A stretch of DNA of 12,383 nt from an uncultured Asticcacaulis sp. (GTDB lineage: Bacteria; Pseudomonadota; Alphaproteobacteria; Caulobacterales; Caulobacteraceae), in assembly GCA_946480125.1 (NCBI GenBank), contig CAMLIY010000076.1:1-12383 (forward strand), written 5' to 3'. Shown one piece after another: positions 1 to 7,293 of this stretch. Made by a program: the position numbers and the translations under genes. Below the pieces are notes generated by a model. It saw only the letters and a list, made by a program, of their open reading frames with translations, ran no database searches and was not told the DNA's origin. Each line of letters opens with the position of its first letter. Within the stretch, counting starts at the first letter, position 1.

Positions 1-371
1 CCAAGCCGTTCGAGCCGCAGGAACTGCTGCTGCGCATCGAGGCCATCCTGCGCCGCACCGGCGTGAAACCCGCCTTGCCGAAATCAATTAATATGGGTTC
101 GTTCAGCTTTGATCTCGAACGTTCCGAACTGAGCAAGAACGGCACCCTGGTCCGCCTCACCGAAGCCGAATCGCAATTGCTGAAATATCTCGCCGAACGC
201 GCCAATGTGCCGGTCGACCGCATGGACCTGGCCAAGGACAGCGTCGATACCACCGGTCGCGCCGTCGATGTGCAGGTGACGCGCCTGCGCCGCAAGATCG
301 AACAGGACCCTAAAAACCCCCGCTATCTGCAAACCGTGCGGGGCAAGGGCTATATGCTGGCCCCGGATTAA
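1..371 (+). CDS. OmpR-family response regulator, C-terminal part (5' truncated by window edge)
   Basis: This is the C-terminal part of a two-component response regulator; the N-terminal receiver sequence with the phospho-acceptor Asp lies outside the window. Reading from base 3 without a stop, the protein opens with KPFEPQELLLRIEAILRR. This is the conserved Lys-Pro and last helix of a receiver domain, so the in-frame GTG at 63 is not the real start. About 95 residues of OmpR/PhoB winged-helix DNA-binding domain follow. They include the recognition-helix region RAVDVQVTRLRRKIE and the wing motif YLQTVRGKGYML. The gene stops at TAA 369-371, six bases before the sensor kinase, so the two are almost certainly co-transcribed partners. 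The target genes cannot be read from the sequence. The pair resembles OmpR/EnvZ or PetR/PetP-type systems, but I cannot name an orthologue. Confidence 0.95.
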   Translation, partial: KPFEPQELLLRIEAILRRTGVKPALPKSINMGSFSFDLERSELSKNGTLVRLTEAESQLLKYLAERANVPVDRMDLAKDSVDTTGRAVDVQVTRLRRKIEQDPKNPRYLQTVRGKGYMLAPD

Positions 372-377
372 ACCGCG

Positions 378-1748
378 ATGGCCGCTTCAAAGCGCAAATT
401 GCCCAAGATCAAGTTCTGGCCCACGGTGCTGAAGCGTAATTTCCCGCGCACCCTGATGGCGCGCGTCCTGCTGATCATTGTCCTGCCTATCGCCATCATG
501 CAGATCGCCGTTACCTGGGTGTTTTTCGACAAGCATTGGGAAACCGTCACCGCCAAGCTCTCGGAAGGCCTGGCCGGTGATATCGCCTGGGCGGTGCGCG
601 CCTATGAGGCCAATCCGAGCGAGGCCAATCTGGAACAGATCAGCGACCAGGCCGAAAAAAGCATGCAATTATCTATAAGCCTGCGAAAGGGTGAGAAACT
701 GCCGCTTAACCGCCGGGAATCGATCTTCCTGGCACTCAATCGCACCATAGACCGCGCCTTAGGCGACCAGCTTGAAGAAGTCTACTGGTTCGACACCACC
801 AAATATCCGGCATTCGTCGATATCCGCGTCCAGGTCGACCAGGGCGTCCTGCGTTTTATCGCGCCGAAGGACCGCGCCTTCGCCACCACCGGCTACATTT
901 TCATTTTCTGGATGCTGGGCGCCACCATTATCCTGACCACCATCGCCATGCTGTTCATCCGTAATCAGGTGCGCGCCATCGAACGCCTGAGCCAGGCGGC
1001 CGAACGCTTCGGCCGTGGCGAGGAAGATGTCGGCTTCAAGCCCTATGGTGCCACCGAGGTGCGCGCCGCGGCCGAGGCCTTCCTCAAGATGAAGGCGCGT
1101 ATCCAGCGTCAGATCGAACAGCGCACCACCTTGCTGGCTTCGGTCAGCCACGACCTGCGTACCCCGCTGACGCGCCTCAAGCTGGAATTGGCCATGGGTG
1201 AGCAGGACGCGGCCAATACGCGGATGAAGCAGGACGTTTCGGAGATGGCCTATATGATCGACGAATACCTGGCTTTTGCACGTGGCGAAATGGCCGAAAA
1301 TACTGACAGCGTATCGGTGCGTGTCCTGATGGATACGGTCACTGACAGCGTCGCCCGCGCCGGCCACAAGCTGCAAACCGAACGCCTGGCTGAGGATTTA
1401 CGCGTCAATATTCGCGAAATGGCGGTCCAGCGCGCCCTGACCAATCTGGTCATGAACGGCTTCCATTACGGCAAGCATGTTGGCTTCCATGCCGAGGTGG
1501 TCGCGGGCGAAAAGCTGTTGCTGATCATTGATGATGACGGTCCCGGCATAGCACCTGAAAAACGCGAGGAAGCCTTCAAACCATTCTCCCGGCTGGATGA
1601 ATCACGCAACCAGAATATCAAGGGCGTGGGCCTGGGCCTGGCCATCGCGCGTGACATCGTTCGTAGCCATGGCGGCGAACTAAGGCTCGACACCAGCCCG
1701 CAGGGCGGCCTGCGCGCCGTGATCAGTCTGCCGCTTTCCACAAACTAA
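378..1748 (+). CDS. EnvZ-type sensor histidine kinase, 456 aa
   Basis: This is an inner-membrane sensor kinase that would phosphorylate the response regulator encoded just upstream. A cytoplasmic, Lys/Arg-rich N-terminus leads into a first membrane segment at about residues 25-50. A periplasmic sensing region of about 120 residues follows, then a second membrane segment at about 172-196. A HAMP linker runs to about 245. The HisKA motif SVSHDLRTPLTR has its phospho-acceptor His at residue 258. The ATP-binding domain shows an N box (TNLVMNG, 355-361), a G1 box (DDDGPG, 385-390) and a G2 box (GVGLGLA, 416-422), so the catalytic elements look complete. The periplasmic region has no signature I recognise, so the stimulus is unknown. 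The ATG at 378 is chosen for its close spacing to the regulator's stop codon; the ribosome site is weak (GGA about 10 bases upstream), which suits coupling to upstream translation. Confidence 0.95.
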   Translation: MAASKRKLPKIKFWPTVLKRNFPRTLMARVLLIIVLPIAIMQIAVTWVFFDKHWETVTAKLSEGLAGDIAWAVRAYEANPSEANLEQISDQAEKSMQLSISLRKGEKLPLNRRESIFLALNRTIDRALGDQLEEVYWFDTTKYPAFVDIRVQVDQGVLRFIAPKDRAFATTGYIFIFWMLGATIILTTIAMLFIRNQVRAIERLSQAAERFGRGEEDVGFKPYGATEVRAAAEAFLKMKARIQRQIEQRTTLLASVSHDLRTPLTRLKLELAMGEQDAANTRMKQDVSEMAYMIDEYLAFARGEMAENTDSVSVRVLMDTVTDSVARAGHKLQTERLAEDLRVNIREMAVQRALTNLVMNGFHYGKHVGFHAEVVAGEKLLLIIDDDGPGIAPEKREEAFKPFSRLDESRNQNIKGVGLGLAIARDIVRSHGGELRLDTSPQGGLRAVISLPLSTN

Positions 1749-1763
1749 GCGCCAATAGGGACT

Positions 1764-1790
1764 TGGTTTGAAAACCATGCCTTGCTTCTT
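1764..1790. terminator. Weak hairpin between convergent genes
   Basis: TGGTTT (1764-1769) and AAACCA (1772-1777) can form a short stem, followed on the plus strand by T-rich sequence to about 1793. It lies in the 54-bp gap where the sensor kinase and the FAD oxidoreductase converge. The stem is short and A/T-rich, so this is only a possible end of transcription. Confidence 0.25.
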
Positions 1791-1802
1791 TTCCCCATCT
1801 CT

Positions 1803-3431
1803 TTAGGTGGCAATATCAACCCACTCTTTTGCCACGGCCTCGGCGATCTTGATGCCGTCAATGGCCGCGGACAGAATGCCCCCGGCATAGCCCGCACCCT
1901 CACCGGCAGGATACAGTCCTTGCGTGTTCAGGCTTTGCAAATCCTTGCCACGCGTGATGCGTATGGGCGATGAGGTCCGCGTCTCCACGCCGGTCATCAT
2001 GGCATCCGGATGATCATAGCGTCTGATCTGGCGGCCGAAGACCGGAAGGGCCTCGCGCATGGCGACGATGGCGAAATCCGGCAGGCATTGGCTGAGATCG
2101 GTCAGATGGACGCCCGGCTTGTAGGAGGGCAGGACCTCGCCAAATTCGGTGGAGGCCCGCCCGGCCAGAAAGTCGCCGACGGTCTGTCCGGGCGCCTGGT
2201 AGTTCGAGCCTCCAGCCACAAAAGCCAGCGATTCCAGGCGACGTTGTAATTCGACACCCGCCAGCGGATGACCAGGATAGTCGCGTTCCGGATCAATGCC
2301 GACGACAAAGCCGGCATTGGCATTGAATTCCTTGCGGGAATACTGGCTCATGCCGTTGGTGACCACACGGCCGGGTTCCGACGCCGCCGCCACTACCCGC
2401 CCGCCGGGGCACATGCAAAAGCTGTAGACCGTGCGACCATTGGCGCAATGATGCGACAGGGTGTAGGCCGCCGCACCGAGATCCGGATGGCCGGCGCAAG
2501 AGCCAAAGCGCGCCTCATCAACCCAGGACTGCGGATGTTCGATGCGCACACCGATCGAGAACGGCTTGGCCTCGATGAAGACGCCACGTTCATGGAGCAT
2601 TTCAAACGTATCGCGGGCGCTGTGACCGACCGCCAGCACCACCTGATCGGCTTCGAGATAACCGCCATCCTGCAAATTCAGTCCGCGCACATTGCGGGTG
2701 CCGTCAGGTGCGATATGGATATCGATATCGGTGACGCGCGTCTGCCAGCGGTATTCGCCCCCCAGCGCCTCGATAGTGCGGCGCATATGTTCGACCATAG
2801 TGACCAGCCGGAAAGTACCGATATGCGGATGCGCCTCGGTCAGGATTTCCGGCGGTGCTCCGGCCTTGACGAACTCAGTCAGGACCTTGCGGCTGAGGTG
2901 CCGCGGGTCCTTGATCTGGCTGTAGAGCTTGCCATCCGAAAAAGTGCCGGCCCCGCCTTCGCCGAACTGGACATTGGATTCCGGGTCAAGCTCACCGCGG
3001 CGCCACAATCCCCAGGTATCCTTAGTCCGTTCGCGCACCACCTTGCCGCGGTCGAGAATAATCGGCTTGAGCCCCATCTGCGCCAGAATCAGCGCGGCAA
3101 ACAGGCCACAGGGCCCGGCGCCGATTATCACCGGACGCGATTTGCCGCTATTGGCTGGCGCCGTGCCGATAAAGCGATATTCGGTATCAGGCGTCGGACG
3201 GACACTTTGATCACCTGACTTCCGCGCCAGGACAGCGGCTTCGTCCTTCAGTAAAACATCCACGGAATAGATCATCAGGATCGCCGACTTGCGCCGTGCA
3301 TCATTGGCCCGACGCGCGATTTCAAAGGAGATCAGGTCTTCCGGTGCAACACCAAGACGCGCACAAATAGCCTCCGGTAAGGCTTCGGGCGCATGGTCGA
3401 GCGGCAGTTTCAGTTCGGTGATACGGAGCAT
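1803..3431 (-). CDS. FAD-dependent oxidoreductase, COG2509-like, 542 aa
   Basis: This looks like an NAD(P)/FAD-dependent dehydrogenase of the poorly characterised COG2509 group; the substrate is unknown. An N-terminal domain of about 95 residues is typical of that group and contains the conserved IARRANDARRKS patch at about 38-49. The dinucleotide-binding motif VIIGAGPCGLFAA follows, with its GxGxxG at 104-109. A second conserved stretch, GEGGAGTFSDGKL, lies at 154-166. The C-terminal FAD-contacting motif AGEGAGYAGGILSAAIDG lies near residues 508-525. There is no signal peptide, so it should be cytoplasmic. It stands alone: it converges on the sensor kinase and is separated from the upstream receptor gene by that gene's terminator. 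Its ATG at 3431 has no convincing Shine-Dalgarno sequence. Confidence 0.88.
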   Translation of the reverse strand: MLRITELKLPLDHAPEALPEAICARLGVAPEDLISFEIARRANDARRKSAILMIYSVDVLLKDEAAVLARKSGDQSVRPTPDTEYRFIGTAPANSGKSRPVIIGAGPCGLFAALILAQMGLKPIILDRGKVVRERTKDTWGLWRRGELDPESNVQFGEGGAGTFSDGKLYSQIKDPRHLSRKVLTEFVKAGAPPEILTEAHPHIGTFRLVTMVEHMRRTIEALGGEYRWQTRVTDIDIHIAPDGTRNVRGLNLQDGGYLEADQVVLAVGHSARDTFEMLHERGVFIEAKPFSIGVRIEHPQSWVDEARFGSCAGHPDLGAAAYTLSHHCANGRTVYSFCMCPGGRVVAAASEPGRVVTNGMSQYSRKEFNANAGFVVGIDPERDYPGHPLAGVELQRRLESLAFVAGGSNYQAPGQTVGDFLAGRASTEFGEVLPSYKPGVHLTDLSQCLPDFAIVAMREALPVFGRQIRRYDHPDAMMTGVETRTSSPIRITRGKDLQSLNTQGLYPAGEGAGYAGGILSAAIDGIKIAEAVAKEWVDIAT

Positions 3432-3437
3432 GGCGGT

Positions 3438-3466
3438 GCTTTACCGGCAATGACGTCACCACGCAA
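3438..3466 (-). promoter_or_regulatory. Candidate promoter of the FAD oxidoreductase, possibly leaderless
   Basis: Read on the minus strand, TTGCGTG (3466-3460) is followed after 14 bp by GGTAAAGC (3445-3438). This is a partial match to the Caulobacter housekeeping pattern TTGACGS / GCTANAWC. The spacer contains the perfect 8-bp palindrome TGACGTCA (3451-3458). The expected start of transcription would fall at or within a few bases of the ATG at 3431, which has no ribosome-binding site. The match is partial and untested. Confidence 0.35.
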
Positions 3467-3474
3467 CCGGAGAC

Positions 3475-3502
3475 AAAAAAAGCCCCGCGCAATGGCGGGG
3501 CT
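3475..3502 (-). terminator. Intrinsic terminator of the TonB-dependent receptor gene
   Basis: On the minus strand, AGCCCCGC (3502-3495) and GCGGGGCT (3488-3481) form an 8-bp GC-rich stem with a 6-base loop, followed at once by a run of T's (3481-3475). It begins 25 bases after the receptor's stop codon and ends before the candidate promoter of the FAD oxidoreductase, so the two minus-strand genes appear to be separate transcription units. Confidence 0.9.
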
Positions 3503-3526
3503 CCAGTTGGGCACAGGGTTAAAGGT

Positions 3527-6085
3527 TTAGAACTTGGCGGCGACACCAACGGCCCAGGTCTGGCCATAGACTTCGTTTTCGACCAGATACTGGCCGCCGC
3601 CCATAGTCCGGCGCCATGGCGCGTCGTTCAGGTTCTTGCCCTGGACGAAGACCTGCCAGTGGTTGTTGAGCGCGTAGCCGACCTTGACGTCTACCCGGCC
3701 ACGACCGGCCGTATAGATGTCGGTAGACGCATCCCCACCCAGCGTATCGAGGAACTTTGAGCGGTACGAATAGGCGACACGGGCCGTCCAGTTGTACTTT
3801 TCATAGGTCAGTTCGACGGTGCCGGTCGTGTCTGAGGTATAGATCAAACGTACCTTGTCGCGACCTTCGGCGCCATCCGTGGAAGACGACTGAACAGTGG
3901 CGTTCGCCGAGACGCCAAGGCCATCGAACGGCGAAGGCAAGGCGTCAAATTGATAGACAAAGTTGAATTCAACACCCGATACCTTGGCCGACTTCAGGTT
4001 CTTCGGCTGGGTGATCGACACGCCGGTATAGGTGGTGCCGGCGATGCTTAGGTCACCCGTGTAACCTGTCTGGAAGATCGGATCGTCGATATCCTTGTAG
4101 AAGGCGGAAACCGAGAGCACGCCCTTACGCCCGAAATAGTGTTCAACGCCGGCATCAAGGTTAAGCGATTTCAGCGGGTTCAGGTCCGGATTGCCCAGTT
4201 CGGCCTCGCCATCGCCCTTGCTGACATTGACGGTCGGCGCCAGGTCGACATAGTTCGGCCGGCCGATCGCGGTGGTGGCGGCGAAGCGCACCAGCGTATT
4301 GGAATTAAAGTCATAGCGGCCGACCAACGACGGGAACACATCGGTGTAGTCCTTCTTGCCAAAGACATTGAATGGCGTGTCGAGTGACGAGTCCTCGTCA
4401 AAGGCCTTGGCGGCCGAGGTATTGGCCGTGTGCTCGACCCGTACGCCGGGCGTAACCGTCCAGTTGCCGGCCTTGATCGTGGCCTGAACGTAACCGGCGC
4501 TGACCGTTTCCGTCACGTCGTAATCACCGCCCAATTCGCCAACAACCGTGTCTTCCGTCTCCAGTTGGGCATCCGTCAGATAACCCGCTGCCTCGGCCGC
4601 CGCCAGCGATGACAGGAAATCTACGGTCGGACCGAAATTGTAGCGACCGTCATAAAGTGTGGCGCCCGTGTAGGATTGATTGTCGGCCAGACTCAGGTCC
4701 GAATCGCTCACGTCATACAGACGGTATTCCACATTGGAGCGCTTGTGGCGCTTGGAGTATTTGCCGCCGAACTTGAACGTGGTGTCGCCGCCGAACAGCG
4801 TTGTCGGCAGGGTGTAGTTGACCGAAGCCTGGTTGAGGATTTCGCGGTAGTGATCGGCTTCCAGCTCCGCTTCGTCAGCCGTGTAATTGCTGGCGTCATA
4901 GGCGGCGGCTTCCGGTGTGATTATGAACAGCAGGTCGCTCAGATCGTAGGTGCCCTTGGTTTTCTTTGGGCCGGCATAAGAGAAGTTATAGCGCGGATCG
5001 TCATCCTTGATCGCGGTCGAATTGGTGACGTCGGCATCCAGCTTGCCGGCGCCCAGGGTAAATTCACCACCGAAGCTAACTGTCGAGATATGTTCGTCCT
5101 CGAAGCGGTACTTGGCATTGCGGCCCAGTGCCTTGCCAGCGGTATAGCTGCCGGTCGCGCCTGTGGCGCCGTCGAGATCGTCATCGAGATTGACGCGGAA
5201 TTCCTGGCGCTGCTCCATGTCGGTAAAGTGCGAGAACAGCGTCTTGACATACAGATGGACGTCATCATTCGGTTTGTAGTCCAAATTCAGCGCCGCGCCC
5301 TGGCGGTTGCGGATGACATAATAGTCACGCAGGCGCCAGTCGTCGGGGACCATGACGCCATTTGAGTTTTCGTACCAGGCATCGGTGCCTTGCAGATTGT
5401 CGGAAGCCTGCGGACGACGTGAGGCGTTGAATGCCGCGACGACACCGAACTCATTATTCGGGCCAAAGCGCGTACCGGCCGACAGGTCGGTATCGTAGGA
5501 TGTCTTGTCATTGAGATCGATCTTGCCGACACTGTAGCGCGCGGTCAGGAAAGGCTTCTTGCGGTCAAAAGCCGACAACGTTTTGACGTTGACCGCGCCG
5601 GCGATGGCATTGGCATCGTATTCGGCGGTCTGATCCTTCATAACTTCGATCGAGCCGATCAGGCCGGTCGGGATGGTGTCAACCTTCACTTCGCGCGTGT
5701 CGGTTTCAGGCGCGGCGGCATCTTGCCCGTTGATGCGGACGGCGGCCAGGGCCGGCTCCAGGCCACGAATGACGACATAGCGGCCCTCGCCCTGATCGTC
5801 ATCAACCGTGACGCCCGGCATACGCTGCACAGCTTCGCCGACGTTCTGGTCCGGCAATTTGCCAGCGTCATTTGCCGTGACAACTTCCGTCTTGACCTGC
5901 GAGCTATGCTGCTGGTCCAGCGCTTCGCGTTCGGCGGCGCGGTGTCCAAAGATGACAACCTCGACCGGTGCGTCAATCGCAGCCGCTACCGCAACCGTTG
6001 TCTGCGCCTGTGTCTGTCCGGCAGACAGGGTCAATGCGAGAGGCGCCACAGCGGCCCCGGCAAGTAAATACTTCATCTTTGACAT
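3527..6085 (-). CDS. TonB-dependent outer-membrane receptor, 852 aa, paired with a phytase gene
   Basis: This is an outer-membrane active transporter driven by TonB/ExbB/ExbD. A signal peptide spans residues 1-27, with likely cleavage after GQTQA. A possible TonB box, PVEVVIFGH, lies at 40-48. The plug domain runs from about 65 to 170 and carries GKLPDQNVGEAVQRMPGV (75-92), VIRGL (105-109) and AIAGAVNV. This plug type is common in the large Caulobacter/Xanthomonas receptor family. The rest reads as a beta-barrel, and the protein ends in an aromatic residue (AAKF), as outer-membrane barrels usually do. The ATG at 6085 is preferred because a GGGG ribosome site lies 7 bases upstream; the in-frame GTG at 6097 has none, and ATG 6076 is a weaker alternative. 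It is divergent from the phytase gene, so a phytate-related ligand is plausible, but plug and barrel sequence alone do not reveal the substrate. Confidence 0.93.
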   Translation of the reverse strand: MSKMKYLLAGAAVAPLALTLSAGQTQAQTTVAVAAAIDAPVEVVIFGHRAAEREALDQQHSSQVKTEVVTANDAGKLPDQNVGEAVQRMPGVTVDDDQGEGRYVVIRGLEPALAAVRINGQDAAAPETDTREVKVDTIPTGLIGSIEVMKDQTAEYDANAIAGAVNVKTLSAFDRKKPFLTARYSVGKIDLNDKTSYDTDLSAGTRFGPNNEFGVVAAFNASRRPQASDNLQGTDAWYENSNGVMVPDDWRLRDYYVIRNRQGAALNLDYKPNDDVHLYVKTLFSHFTDMEQRQEFRVNLDDDLDGATGATGSYTAGKALGRNAKYRFEDEHISTVSFGGEFTLGAGKLDADVTNSTAIKDDDPRYNFSYAGPKKTKGTYDLSDLLFIITPEAAAYDASNYTADEAELEADHYREILNQASVNYTLPTTLFGGDTTFKFGGKYSKRHKRSNVEYRLYDVSDSDLSLADNQSYTGATLYDGRYNFGPTVDFLSSLAAAEAAGYLTDAQLETEDTVVGELGGDYDVTETVSAGYVQATIKAGNWTVTPGVRVEHTANTSAAKAFDEDSSLDTPFNVFGKKDYTDVFPSLVGRYDFNSNTLVRFAATTAIGRPNYVDLAPTVNVSKGDGEAELGNPDLNPLKSLNLDAGVEHYFGRKGVLSVSAFYKDIDDPIFQTGYTGDLSIAGTTYTGVSITQPKNLKSAKVSGVEFNFVYQFDALPSPFDGLGVSANATVQSSSTDGAEGRDKVRLIYTSDTTGTVELTYEKYNWTARVAYSYRSKFLDTLGGDASTDIYTAGRGRVDVKVGYALNNHWQVFVQGKNLNDAPWRRTMGGGQYLVENEVYGQTWAVGVAAKF

Positions 6086-6104
6086 TAAAAGCCCCACAAA
6101 TTGA

Positions 6105-6134
6105 AAAATTTACAGTTGAATTTCCGTAAATTTT
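6105..6134. promoter_or_regulatory. 9-bp inverted repeat in the receptor/phytase divergent region
   Basis: AAAATTTAC (6105-6113) and GTAAATTTT (6126-6134) are perfect inverted copies separated by 12 bp, with arm centres 21 bp apart, about two helical turns. The repeat sits inside the 86-bp region between the two divergent start codons, 20 bp from the receptor start and 37 bp from the phytase start. The geometry suits a dimeric repressor or activator controlling both genes. The arms also overlap weak promoter-like sequence on the minus strand (TTTACGG, then TGTAAATT after 9 bp), so part of the symmetry may come from promoter elements. Confidence 0.5.
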
Positions 6135-6171
6135 GGTATTACCCGGATGTGGACGCTAATAAGGATGACAG

Positions 6172-7290
6172 ATGATGGATTTTCGAAATATTTATTACAG
6201 ATTTACGACAACAAACTTAGCATTTATAAGTGTTGCTTGTTTATCATCCTGTGCCCCACTACATAACGAGCTTATATCAGACTCTAAACTGACTGCTCAT
6301 GGCGCCGGAACGCCCGTAACGGCTATCGCCGAAACTGAGGCCGTCGCCACCAAGGCGCTCGACAGCGCCGATGATCCGGAAATCTGGATCGATGCAAAAG
6401 ATTCAAATCGCGCATTGATCTACGCCACCGACAAGAAGGCCGGATTATATGTCTATGACTTGACCGGCAAGCAAGTGCAGTTTCTGGCTGTCGGGCCCAT
6501 GAATAATGTCGATCTGCGCAGCGGCCTCACTATAGATGGCATGCCGCAAACGGTCATTGCCGCATCGGATCGCGTAAAAGGTGGCGCCGCCTTATTCAAG
6601 CTTGACCCGATCACCTTGCAAACCCGCTATTGGGGCTTTGTGGCCATGCCGACAAGTGAGGCCTACGGCTTCTGCATGGGCGTTACCAAATCAAATCAAC
6701 TGACCTTCATCATGGTGGGCAAGAACGGCGACGTGACGCAATCGGTTATCACCACAGAAAATGGCCATCCCCAAGCCCGCATCATGCGTCAGTTCGCTGT
6801 CGGCAGCCAGTCGGAAGGCTGCGTCGTCGATGACGCCACTGGCCGGCTTTATATCGCCGAGGAAAATGTCGCCCTGTGGCAGTATGGGCTTGATCCCGCC
6901 AGCGGCAAAACACGCACGGCGGTGGATAGTCTGCCGTCGCAAAAACTGGTGGCCGATATAGAGGGCCTCACCTTGCTGCGCGACAGAACACAAACCTACC
7001 TCATCGCGTCATCTCAGGGTGACAGCGCCTTCGCCGTCTGGCGCGTCGAAGGCATAATGCCGGTTTATCAGGGCCGCTTCTCGGTCTATGCCGGCAACGG
7101 CATCGATGCTGTCACCGGCACGGATGGCGTGGCGGCGCTGGGCGGACAGGTAGGCCCCTATGCCAAGGGCATCGTCGTGATGCAGGATGATTCCGACACA
7201 GACGGGGAAACACCGGCCACAGCCCGTCAGCGCCAGAACTTCAAGATTGTTGACTGGACTGAAATCCGCAAATCACTGGTGATACAATAA
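6172..7290 (+). CDS. Beta-propeller phytase (3-phytase), predicted lipoprotein, 372 aa
   Basis: This enzyme would hydrolyse phosphate groups from inositol phosphates in a Ca2+-dependent way, as known for the beta-propeller family. The mature part carries family motifs in order: DDPEIW (67-72), TDKKAGLYVYDLTGK (86-100), NNVDLR (111-116), SEGCVVDD with LYIAEE after it (214-231), DIEGLTL (262-268), ASSQGDS (279-285), GTDGV (316-320) and QNFKIVDW (355-362). The acidic residues expected to bind calcium and phosphate are present, and the length is normal. The hydrophobic N-terminus ends in LSSC, giving a possible lipid-modified Cys27. The next residue is Ala rather than Asp, which favours the outer membrane. 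AAGGA (6161-6165) supports ATG 6172; ATG 6175 is equally usable. It is divergent from the TonB-dependent receptor, a known linkage for this enzyme family. The first 43 codons are strikingly AT-rich. Confidence 0.93.
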   Translation: MMDFRNIYYRFTTTNLAFISVACLSSCAPLHNELISDSKLTAHGAGTPVTAIAETEAVATKALDSADDPEIWIDAKDSNRALIYATDKKAGLYVYDLTGKQVQFLAVGPMNNVDLRSGLTIDGMPQTVIAASDRVKGGAALFKLDPITLQTRYWGFVAMPTSEAYGFCMGVTKSNQLTFIMVGKNGDVTQSVITTENGHPQARIMRQFAVGSQSEGCVVDDATGRLYIAEENVALWQYGLDPASGKTRTAVDSLPSQKLVADIEGLTLLRDRTQTYLIASSQGDSAFAVWRVEGIMPVYQGRFSVYAGNGIDAVTGTDGVAALGGQVGPYAKGIVVMQDDSDTDGETPATARQRQNFKIVDWTEIRKSLVIQ

Positions 7291-7293
7291 GGA

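Noticed and set aside
759..1376. 205-codon frame opposite the sensor kinase, and a 229-codon frame opposite the receptor (4676-5365)
   Set aside because: Both lie wholly inside well-supported genes and show no domain or ribosome-binding support.
2268..3218. 316-codon open frame on the plus strand, opposite the FAD oxidoreductase
   Set aside because: It is antisense to a gene with clear conserved motifs, its translation resembles no family I know, and long antisense frames are expected in GC-rich DNA.
6085..6097. GTG at 6097 as the receptor start
   Set aside because: No ribosome site precedes it, while ATG 6085 has GGGG at good spacing and gives a normal signal peptide.
6154..6171. CTGTCAT on the minus strand just before the phytase start, a half Pho box
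   Set aside because: The partner repeat expected 11 bp away on either side is absent (ATTAGCG, AAATCCA), so PhoB binding is not supported.
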